NCBI GenBank assembly: GCA_964425355.1
Contig: CAYRMO010000142.1
Location: 1 to 5,517 of the forward strand
Length of the DNA: 5,517 nucleotides
DNA from: Litorimonas sp964425355
GTDB taxonomy: Bacteria > Pseudomonadota > Alphaproteobacteria > Caulobacterales > Maricaulaceae
Direction of reading: 5' to 3'
The notes under the pieces were generated by a model. It saw only the letters and a list, made by a program, of their open reading frames with translations. It had not been told where the DNA came from and made no database searches. Position 1 is the first letter of the stretch. Every line of letters begins with the position of its first letter. Positions 1-5,517 of this stretch are shown here, piece by piece. Position numbers and translations under genes: made by a program.

Positions 1-197
1 AAGGTTCGGCCCGCGCGGTCGGGGCCTTGGGCCTGGCGGAAGCTTGCGAAACAGCAGAAAGCCTCATAGGTGATGGCCGCCGCCCAGGGGCTCGCGAGGT
101 CGCCGTTGAAAAAATCGAGCATCGCATTGCCCAAGTTCTGACCGAAATCGTCAAGTGGGAATATAAGGATGATATGCGGCGTCTCAGATCCGAATGA
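1..197 (+). CDS. C-terminal end of a probable Hpt (histidine phosphotransfer) domain protein, 5' truncated
   Basis: The frame opens at the left edge (first full codon at 3) and ends with TGA at 195-197, giving 64 residues. It begins GSARAVGALGLAEACE. This resembles the segment after the phospho-accepting histidine in Hpt domains, whose usual pattern is H-x-L-K-G-S-A followed by a helix with a conserved G..x-L...C-E. The two bases before the first full codon (AA) are compatible with the expected lysine. The histidine itself would lie about four residues upstream, outside the window. The rest is a charged, helix-prone tail (about residues 30-64), ending in a basic-acidic stretch, as expected for the last helices of a four-helix Hpt bundle. 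Such proteins relay phosphate between histidine kinases and response regulators in the cytoplasm. No good + strand terminator follows it. The family call rests on a short motif and could be wrong. The reading frame itself is convincing. Confidence 0.6.
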   Translation, partial: GSARAVGALGLAEACETAESLIGDGRRPGAREVAVEKIEHRIAQVLTEIVKWEYKDDMRRLRSE

Positions 198-206
198 TTC
201 CAGATC

Positions 207-244
207 AAAAAATTAAAGGGCCACCCAAATTGGATGACCCTTTA
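207..244 (-). terminator. Intrinsic terminator for leftward transcription
   Basis: Positions 215-226 and 232-243 form a 12 bp stem around a 5-base loop (227-231), and a further T-A pair is possible at 214/244. Read as - strand RNA, AAAGGGUCAUCC pairs with GGGUGGCCCUUU through two G-U wobbles, and the stem is followed by AAUUUUUU (complement of 207-214). Read as + strand RNA, the same two positions become C-A mismatches and no U run follows. The signal is therefore oriented leftward and does not terminate the Hpt-like gene. The nearest leftward gene ends at 580, more than 330 bases upstream, so either its 3' UTR is long or another short transcript ends here. Confidence 0.7.
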
Positions 245-535
245 GATACAAGCGTGCGTGAAACGCTGTCGCCCGAGACACATGCCGTGCGTTAGACCCA
301 AGCGATGCGCCCAAGTTTCCCGAGCTTATGAAATATTACCGCAGAGTGTTTTCGATTGGGTTGAGGGTTATGGTGAATAAGGGATGAAATTTTTTCCCAG
401 CTAATTGAAAAAATCTCTTTTTAAAGCTAATCATGGGTAGGTAGATCTGGACGAAGAGGCGGTCGAAAAACAAGAAAGCGTAATCTTACTCTACGCTTGC
501 GACAAGATAATGACCTATTTCTAGATCCACCTTAT

Positions 536-560
536 GTCACCCCGGACTTGATGCGGGACC
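536..560. repeat. REP-like intergenic palindrome, degenerate copy
   Basis: The segment GTCACCCCGGACTTGATGCGGG and its flank look like the dispersed palindrome with core CCCGGACTTGATCCGGG that I recall from intergenic regions of many alphaproteobacteria. Here the right arm reads TGCGGG instead of TCCGGG, so one pair of the 6 bp stem is lost. It lies about 20 bases past the stop codon of the leftward gene, a usual place for such elements. Only one copy is present in the window, so repetitiveness is inferred from memory of the motif, not seen. Confidence 0.55.
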
Positions 561-579
561 GATCGTAAACGTACGAAGC

Positions 580-978
580 CTACTCCAACCGCGCACATTT
601 CCAGGCATCGCTATAGGGTTGTTCGACGTCGATCAGCCATTGATCATTGCTTTCACTTGAGGCATTTTTCGCGAGCAAAACAGCCGCGCAATCTGGCGCG
701 GTATCTTCATTTGCGGGATCCAGCGCGACCCGGCAGAAACTCCCCCCAGAAATAGGATCGCCTTGATTGCAATTCGCGACGCCTTCTTCGGTTTCAAATT
801 CAAGCTCGTTAATGACCGGCAGTGTACAGGTCATAATCCCGTCAATGGATGAGACCATGCCATATGCCGCCTCGCAATCCAGCTCGGTTAAAACCTCAGA
901 TGGGTCATATTGGGTTTGCGCAAAAGACGTGCCCGATAGCACAAAAACCCCGATCAGTAGAAGAAGACGATAAGACAT
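580..978 (-). CDS. Small exported acidic protein with six cysteines, function unknown
   Basis: This complete gene encodes 132 residues, from ATG (complement of 976-978) to TAG (complement of 580-582). A Shine-Dalgarno AGGGA (complement of 985-989) sits 6 bases before the ATG and supports this start. Residues 1-20 are a clear Sec signal peptide: one arginine, a hydrophobic core (LLLLIGVFVLSG), then a probable cleavage after SFA at residue 20. No lipobox is visible, so the product should be soluble in the periplasm or secreted. The mature part is strongly acidic: by my count 22 Asp/Glu against 4 Arg/Lys over the whole protein. It has six cysteines at 35, 51, 70, 82, 97 and 128, an even number that suggests disulfides. 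I recognise no family, catalytic motif or membrane segment. It is transcribed divergently from the RHS gene. It does not look like a cytoplasmic immunity protein, and it lies on the wrong side of the RHS gene for one. Confidence 0.85.
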   Translation of the reverse strand: MSYRLLLLIGVFVLSGTSFAQTQYDPSEVLTELDCEAAYGMVSSIDGIMTCTLPVINELEFETEEGVANCNQGDPISGGSFCRVALDPANEDTAPDCAAVLLAKNASSESNDQWLIDVEQPYSDAWKCARLE

Positions 979-1160
979 AAAATTTCCCTATATGGCATCA
1001 AAATATATCTCTCTTTTAATCCAGAAATAATTTCAATCAAGCCTGAAACCAAAAATGTGATTTGACAAAAAAGCGATCTAAGGTTTTTCTAGTTGGGTAA
1101 TTTTATAAATTTTTTGAGTCGGGGGCGCTGATATTCCCGGCGCTATAAGGGGAAATACTG
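979..1160. promoter_or_regulatory. Divergent promoter region between the small exported protein and the RHS gene
   Basis: This 182 bp AT-rich spacer must hold the start signals for both flanking genes. Rightward, a perfect -35 hexamer TTGACA lies at 1062-1067, but no good -10 follows at 16-19 bases (best TTTTCT-like around 1085-1091). A TATAAA at 1104-1109 lacks a matching -35. Leftward, TTGATT (complement of 1035-1040) is followed after 16 bases by TAAAAG (complement of 1013-1018), a weak but correctly spaced pair. The direct repeat GGCGCT (1124-1129 and 1139-1144) lies just before the RHS ribosome binding site. The assignment of the region is sound, but the individual promoter hexamers are tentative. 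Confidence 0.5.
1147..1153 (+). promoter_or_regulatory. Ribosome binding site of the RHS gene
   Basis: AAGGGGA lies 7 bases before the ATG at 1161. An in-frame TAA at 1146-1148 overlaps it, so translation of this frame cannot start further upstream. Together these decide the start. The next in-frame ATGs (1170, residue 4, and 1206, residue 16) have no comparable site. Confidence 0.75.
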
Positions 1161-1268
1161 ATGAAAAACATGGATATTAGGCCTAGCTATTTCAAAAATA
1201 TTTGGATGTATCTTTCGCGATGCCTCCTTTGCATCTCATGTTTGGCCACACCAAATCTCTCATATTCA
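1161..1268 (+). other. Signal peptide of the RHS protein
   Basis: Residues 1-36 have a charged n-region (Lys2, Arg7, Lys12, Arg20), a short cysteine-containing hydrophobic core (LLCISCLA, residues 22-29) and a probable cleavage after SYS at 34-36, before Gln37. This suggests Sec export, not loading onto a type VI secretion spike. No PAAR or VgrG-like domain precedes the repeats. The core is short, so use of Met4 or Met16 as start is possible. The cysteines at 21, 24 and 27 do not sit in a proper lipobox. Confidence 0.7.
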
Positions 1269-4200
1269 CAAGGTAATATTGAACCCTCTTTTGAGCTAGA
1301 TGTCTTGAAAAGAGCAAATGTCGAACAAAGACTACAAAGTTTAGGGCCTGATCTTTTAGGAGATCAGATTGACGTCAATACAGGCTCTTTTTCTTTTGAG
1401 CATATAGACGTTGCCCTGCCTGGGAATTCGAACCTGGATGTTTCTATTCGACGATCTCGGTCCTTTGGTGAATATTATACTGAGTATAATAGTGATTATA
1501 CGGCTGCGACAGGTAAAGCCTCACTAGGGTTCGGCGATTGGAAGCTTGCTGTTCCAAATGTTTCAATCGTCCTTGCGCAATATGCCCCTCATTCTGTGTG
1601 TTTGCAAAGCGCTCCAGGTGACGCGCAATATATCCTAACCAATTCCAATAATGGGATTGGCGGCCCTGTTCAGCCAACCCCAGCAGATTTTGAGATTGAT
1701 AGTGGTGTCATGGTCGCTGAGCAATATTCAAATGGATTAAAATTAAACATCCCCGGTCAAGGCTCTCAAGACGTCTTAAATGAGATTGAAACGGATCTAT
1801 TTCCAGCGGGCTCGATCAAGGGAACCCTGTCTTATTGGGGGTTCAAATGTATTCCAAAAAATAACGGCGGATATCACTTTGAGGATGGACTGGAAGCGAC
1901 AGCGCCAAACGGAACCACTTATATATTTGACCATTACACACTACGTAAGGCCAAACGTATCGATATGTTTCATGAAAACATAAATGGGATTTATCATTCT
2001 ATTACGACGGGTCAATTAGACCGGGTTGAATTACAATTCCAAGCGTCAAGAGTTGAAGATGTTCACGGCAATTGGGTTGAATATGATTATAATTCTAATA
2101 ACTGGTTGATCGCGATCCGTGCCAATGATGGTCGCCGCATAGATATCACACGCGATCCCAATGGATATATTGATGAGATATCGGCTCATGGCCGGGTTTG
2201 GAAATATAGCTACGCGTCCAAAGCGTTTGGCGGTCGACTAACATCAGTGGAGAGGCCTGATGGTCAGGCTTGGTCCTTTGATTTATCAAAGATGACATAT
2301 GACGCCCCTCAATATTTTGGAGAATGTTCGACGCGCTATAGCGATTCTGTCAGTATCACCCATCCAAATGGAACTGTCGGCGAATTTGTTTTTGAGAACA
2401 CCAAACATTTTCGATCACAGGGTGAAGCTTTATATCCCGAGGTACCACATTGTAGATACGCAAATTTTAACGCTAGCTACGGTGGCACAAGAGGAAGCGC
2501 CGCGACACAAGGTGTTTCATATAACATTGTTTCCTCCATCAAGACCAAGACTTTGGTAGTTCCCGGCCAGGCGGATGCGATATGGTCATATAATTATGCA
2601 GATCAGCTTGGCGAACGGGAAGACGGTACAAAATGGACGGATGTGACAGATCCTGTGGGCACGCGAACCCGAACGACCTATCACATAGATGACATTCGTG
2701 AACTCGATGGATTGATCAAAAAAACGCAGACTTACAACGCTCAGAACACGCTAATTTCGGCAACGCATTATGAACATATATTTGAGGACCCAATTGGAAC
2801 GACATGGCTCACGACAGAAAATAAAGAACGACTTATACGTCCGCGTCATACCATAAAAACCGTTCAAAATCTGGACGGGGAAGATAATATATCGGAAACA
2901 GATTTCATTACAGATCATAGCCATGAAAATTATTCCTTCGGCAATCCTACGGAAACACGTACCTATTCATCAGTGACCCAAACGCCGCGTGAAACCACGA
3001 CAGCATACGCACATAATAAGAGTAAATGGATTTTGGGTCTGCCGAAAACGGTCGCATTAAATGGGACCGAAGTTGCGAAATATGATTATAATGATCTGGG
3101 CCTAAAAACGAAGCAATATCGGTATGGTAAAGAATTTGGGGAATTCGGATATCACAGTGACGGAAACATCGCATGGGTTGAGGACCCTTTGGAACGCCGA
3201 ACCGAGGCCTTGGATTGGAAACGCGGCACACCACAAGAGATTAAACGTCCCGATGGAACGTCACAAAAACAAAGTGTCGATAATAATGGCTGGGTTCTAA
3301 CACAAACCGACCCCATGGATAATGTCACAAGTTATGAGCACGATATTATGGGACGCCTCTTGCGGATTGATCCTCCGGAAGACTTTTTCTCAGACACGTT
3401 CTTTTCATATGTCTTCCCAAGCTCGGGCGGTGCGGTCCAAACGATTTCAAGGGGCGAGGCCACGACAATCGTCAATTATGATTCTATGTTCCGCCCGACG
3501 CTCGAACAGGTAAAACTGGGTGATGATACGGTCTCATTTGTCAATACAGACTATGACGCGCTTAGCCGGGTTGTTTTTACCTCCCAACCCTCTTTATCTC
3601 AAACCGAAGCCAATGGCATCTCAACCTCCTATGACGGCTTGGGCCGGGTGGTCGAGACGAAGCAAAACGGTATTACGGTGTCAAAGACCAGCTATGCTAA
3701 TGATCACCGCCGCATCGTTGAAGACGCATTAGGGTTCAAGACGACCTATCACAATAATGGCTATGGTGAGCTGTTTAAGATTGAACAGCCTGAAGATATT
3801 ACGACCGAGATCACACGCGATAGTTTTGGTAAGCCGACCGCTATTCGTCAGCATGGATCACAAGGTCATACGGTAGATCTTACCCAGAGCTTATTTTATG
3901 ACACTGAGCAGCGCCTATGTTCGCATTTTACCTATGAGGCGGGCGCTAAATTTTATGAATATGACGCGGCAGGTCAGGTGATCGCAATGACATCGGGTCT
4001 AGGACCAAACCCCGATTGCGGGGTTGAACCAAACCATGAGAGCTATTCCGTCACAACATACACCGACCTTGGACAGGTCGACCGGATTACCTATCCCAAC
4101 TCGCCGGATACGCAGGACTTTAACTTTGACTATGACGTTAATGGCAATCAGATTTTTGCTGAGCGCTATAAGGGTGCCATTCCGTCTGTGCAGCATACAT

Positions 4201-5517
4201 ATGGCTATAATGAGCTGGACCTCCCCACGACAGGCCAGACCCGTGTGGTGGGCGATATTGATGACGCGACGACAGATTTCTATTTCTCGACCAATTTGCG
4301 TTATACTGAGCAGGGCCATCTTGCCTCCCGCCAATATCCCGGCGGGCGCTGGATTGACTATAACCCTGATGCATTGGGTCGGGTCGGGACTGTTCAAGAT
4401 CTTGGCCCTGATGGCGCGATTGGTGGTCTGCCCAGCCTGATTGGCAATGCGGGCATACTCGCCCAAAATACGACCTATCATCCTAATGGTGCGGTCAACC
4501 GCTTTGATTTTGGGGATGGCACAGGTCACTTTAAACAGGACTTAACGCAAAAACAGCTCCCCTGGCGTCTACGTCATGTCCGTAACGGGGCAGCGCTTGA
4601 TCTTCGCTATGGCTATGATGGCAATAACCGGATCACGACGATTGAGGACCTAAAGACCTCGACCCGTAACCGAACCTTCACTTATGACGAGGTTGGCCGT
4701 CTGATCCGCGCCGAGACACAAGACCATCTCCATGGCAACATTGATTACGCCTATGATGCCTTGGGCAATCTCCGCTCCAAGACTTATGAAACGGGGCAAT
4801 ATGCGGGCCGCAATATTGAGCTCACCTATAGTTGGAAGAACCGCCTCCATAGGTCATATGATAAGGACGCGTCTGGTAATTATGCGAATACAGGCCAGCG
4901 TTGGGCGGGCCATGATGATCGGGGCAATGTAAAAAGACTAGGCCGTCTCAATATGGTCTATGATATGACCAATCGCCCGATCCAGATGTTTGGTAAAGGC
5001 ACAGGCGCCAATGGCTCAACCTTCACCAACTTCCGAGGGCAAACCCATACTTATGACGCCCATCAAAGGCGGATTAAAACGGTCGAGGGCGCGCAAGACA
5101 AGGTTCGCTATAATATATTCGACGCAGCAGGGACGTTGGTTCAGGTCTATGACGCCGATACAAATATCCGCACAGACTATGTCTCCGGCTCCAATGGTGC
5201 CCTCGCACGCATTAAACGCATTGCAGGTGTCGATGAGGTCAGCTTTGTCCATGCCGATCACTTGGGCACAGGTCGTGTTGGCACCGCATGGGGCGGCGCG
5301 CAGGAATGGGAGGACTGGCATACGCCCTTCGGCGAAAGCCTGATCCATCCTGACGAGACGGATGATCAAGGCGATTATACGGGGCATATCCGGGATAAGG
5401 CGACGGGGCTGTCCTATATGCAGGCGCGGTATTATGATCCGGTGATTGGGCGTTTCTTGGGTGAGGATCCTATGAACATGCTCTCGATGGAGATGAATCC
5501 GGGGTATTTTAATCGCT
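1161..5517 (+). CDS. Exported RHS/YD-repeat protein, 3' truncated by the window (1452+ residues)
   Basis: One open frame runs from ATG 1161 to the right edge with no stop or frameshift. Domain order: signal peptide (residues 1-36); an unrecognised N-terminal domain, opening near residues 68-89 with GDQIDVNTGSFSFEHIDVAL, like the N-terminal segment of many secreted RHS proteins; a tract of degenerate YD repeats from about residue 308 to 1330 (for example Y725, YDGLGR at 824, YDEVGR at 1175, YDALGN at 1198); a DHLG motif at 1366; and the RHS-associated core at 1406-1437, with GLSYMQARYYDP and GRFLGEDP. In known relatives the repeats build a hollow beta-shell that encloses a variable C-terminal effector, often a toxin, which is released by self-cleavage after the core. 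That C-terminal part is cut off here, so the activity cannot be named. Mature cysteines occur only as 147/230, 389/431 and 920/953. The 5' part is AT-richer than the 3' part. The family call is secure; the role (competition, adhesion or other) is open. Confidence 0.95.
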   Translation, partial: MKNMDIRPSYFKNIWMYLSRCLLCISCLATPNLSYSQGNIEPSFELDVLKRANVEQRLQSLGPDLLGDQIDVNTGSFSFEHIDVALPGNSNLDVSIRRSRSFGEYYTEYNSDYTAATGKASLGFGDWKLAVPNVSIVLAQYAPHSVCLQSAPGDAQYILTNSNNGIGGPVQPTPADFEIDSGVMVAEQYSNGLKLNIPGQGSQDVLNEIETDLFPAGSIKGTLSYWGFKCIPKNNGGYHFEDGLEATAPNGTTYIFDHYTLRKAKRIDMFHENINGIYHSITTGQLDRVELQFQASRVEDVHGNWVEYDYNSNNWLIAIRANDGRRIDITRDPNGYIDEISAHGRVWKYSYASKAFGGRLTSVERPDGQAWSFDLSKMTYDAPQYFGECSTRYSDSVSITHPNGTVGEFVFENTKHFRSQGEALYPEVPHCRYANFNASYGGTRGSAATQGVSYNIVSSIKTKTLVVPGQADAIWSYNYADQLGEREDGTKWTDVTDPVGTRTRTTYHIDDIRELDGLIKKTQTYNAQNTLISATHYEHIFEDPIGTTWLTTENKERLIRPRHTIKTVQNLDGEDNISETDFITDHSHENYSFGNPTETRTYSSVTQTPRETTTAYAHNKSKWILGLPKTVALNGTEVAKYDYNDLGLKTKQYRYGKEFGEFGYHSDGNIAWVEDPLERRTEALDWKRGTPQEIKRPDGTSQKQSVDNNGWVLTQTDPMDNVTSYEHDIMGRLLRIDPPEDFFSDTFFSYVFPSSGGAVQTISRGEATTIVNYDSMFRPTLEQVKLGDDTVSFVNTDYDALSRVVFTSQPSLSQTEANGISTSYDGLGRVVETKQNGITVSKTSYANDHRRIVEDALGFKTTYHNNGYGELFKIEQPEDITTEITRDSFGKPTAIRQHGSQGHTVDLTQSLFYDTEQRLCSHFTYEAGAKFYEYDAAGQVIAMTSGLGPNPDCGVEPNHESYSVTTYTDLGQVDRITYPNSPDTQDFNFDYDVNGNQIFAERYKGAIPSVQHTYGYNELDLPTTGQTRVVGDIDDATTDFYFSTNLRYTEQGHLASRQYPGGRWIDYNPDALGRVGTVQDLGPDGAIGGLPSLIGNAGILAQNTTYHPNGAVNRFDFGDGTGHFKQDLTQKQLPWRLRHVRNGAALDLRYGYDGNNRITTIEDLKTSTRNRTFTYDEVGRLIRAETQDHLHGNIDYAYDALGNLRSKTYETGQYAGRNIELTYSWKNRLHRSYDKDASGNYANTGQRWAGHDDRGNVKRLGRLNMVYDMTNRPIQMFGKGTGANGSTFTNFRGQTHTYDAHQRRIKTVEGAQDKVRYNIFDAAGTLVQVYDADTNIRTDYVSGSNGALARIKRIAGVDEVSFVHADHLGTGRVGTAWGGAQEWEDWHTPFGESLIHPDETDDQGDYTGHIRDKATGLSYMQARYYDPVIGRFLGEDPMNMLSMEMNPGYFNR
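2082..5150 (+). repeat. YD-repeat tract in the RHS protein
   Basis: Degenerate tyrosine-aspartate repeats of the RHS type occur throughout this part of the protein. Recognisable units start at residues 308 (YDYNSNN), 641 (YDYNDLG), 725 (YEHDIMGR), 824 (YDGLGR), 1152 (YDGNNR), 1175 (YDEVGR), 1198 (YDALGN) and 1298 (YDAHQRR), with weaker ones between. The classic unit is about 20 residues, of the form YDxxGRL followed by a polar segment. Spacing is clearest after residue about 800 and very loose before 640. The repeat is at protein level; I saw no long exact DNA repeat. Confidence 0.8.
5376..5471 (+). other. RHS-associated core motif
   Basis: Residues 1406-1437 match the conserved RHS core pattern (Y/F)TG..RD..TGL.Y..ARYYDP..GRF...DP almost position for position: YTG at 1406, RD at 1411, TGL at 1415, ARYYDP at 1422, GRFL at 1430, DP at 1436. 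This motif marks the junction between the conserved shell and the variable C-terminal domain. The following NPGYFNR (1446-1452) is the usual lead-in to the last conserved stretch before the variable tip, so the window stops only a few dozen residues short of it. Confidence 0.93.

Larger units (their letters stand above)
198..579. other. Intergenic spacer of about 380 bp without a convincing gene
   Basis: Between the Hpt-like gene end and the stop of the leftward small gene I find only very short open frames. A 32-codon frame on the + strand (282-380) and a 32-codon frame on the - strand (336-434) overlap each other, and neither has a clear Shine-Dalgarno. The spacer contains a leftward terminator at 207-244 and a REP-like palindrome at 536-560. 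It also has an AT-only hairpin (389-396 pairing with 407-414) and a direct repeat of AGCTAAT at 399-405 and 425-431. Any product here is more likely a 3' UTR or a small RNA than a protein. Confidence 0.6.

Noticed and set aside
282..380. 32-codon + strand frame starting ATG at 282 (a GTG upstream at 258 would lengthen it)
   Set aside because: It has only a weak GAG before the start, no recognisable features, and overlaps an equally short frame on the other strand.
389..414. Hairpin of ATTTTTTC with GAAAAAAT as a terminator or operator
   Set aside because: The stem is almost only A-T pairs with a 10-base loop and no following U run, so it is expected by chance in AT-rich DNA.
336..434. 32-codon - strand frame with a basic, hydrophobic start (MISFKKRFF)
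   Set aside because: No Shine-Dalgarno is visible upstream of its ATG and its AT-rich codons fit non-coding sequence. The leftward terminator downstream keeps it barely possible.
431..568. 45-codon + strand open frame with a basic product (GRRGGRKTRKRN...)
   Set aside because: It has no plausible start near its beginning, and its end is just translation through the REP-like palindrome.
767..973. Open frame of 68 codons on the + strand
   Set aside because: It is antisense to the well-supported signal-peptide gene at 580-978, with a low-complexity serine-rich product.
2947..3234. Open frame of 95 codons on the - strand
   Set aside because: It is antisense to the RHS gene, without a ribosome binding site or known domain. 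It is a shadow.
3999..4529. Open frame of 176 codons on the - strand inside the RHS gene
   Set aside because: It lies entirely opposite the intact RHS frame, has no recognisable protein features and uses odd residues typical of an antisense shadow of YD-repeat codons.
4024..5343. Several + strand open frames of 66-138 codons (4024-4440, 4732-4932, 4990-5343) in another frame of the RHS gene
   Set aside because: The frame starting at 1161 reads through this whole region with clear YD repeats and the RHS core, so these are out-of-frame shadows and not signs of a frameshift.

Overview
The window most likely comes from a marine-type alphaproteobacterium of moderate GC, perhaps of the Hyphomonadaceae/Maricaulales kind. 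This is an inference from the degenerate copy of a CCCGGACTTGAT-type intergenic palindrome, the Hpt-like gene end at the left edge and the mixed codon use. No marker gene here fixes the taxon.

Layout: (1) 1-197, + strand, the C-terminal 64 residues of a probable histidine-phosphotransfer (Hpt) protein whose phospho-histidine lies just outside the window. (2) 198-579, a spacer of 382 bp with no convincing gene. It holds an intrinsic terminator that works for leftward transcripts and a REP-like palindrome at 536-560. (3) 580-978, - strand, a complete gene for a small, very acidic exported protein with six cysteines and no family I recognise. (4) 979-1160, a short AT-rich divergent promoter region. 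(5) 1161-5517, + strand, one uninterrupted reading frame of 1452 codons that runs off the right edge. It encodes an exported RHS/YD-repeat protein.

The RHS gene is the dominant feature. Its start is well defined: an in-frame TAA at 1146-1148 lies just upstream and AAGGGGA sits 7 bases before the ATG. It has a Sec-type signal peptide, an unrecognised N-terminal domain, a long tract of degenerate YD repeats, and the canonical RHS-associated core at residues 1406-1437. The variable C-terminal domain that normally follows the core, usually a toxin or other effector, is beyond the window, as is any immunity gene. I read the frame codon by codon and found no stop and no frameshift. The shorter open frames that overlap it on both strands are shadows.

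How the parts may work together: the RHS protein and the small cysteine-containing protein are transcribed divergently from one 182 bp region, and both appear to be exported. A shared regulator or function is possible but unproven. The Hpt gene looks unrelated. I see no CRISPR array, tRNA, rRNA, transposase or complete novel system. The part most likely to be new, the RHS C-terminal tip, is not in the window.
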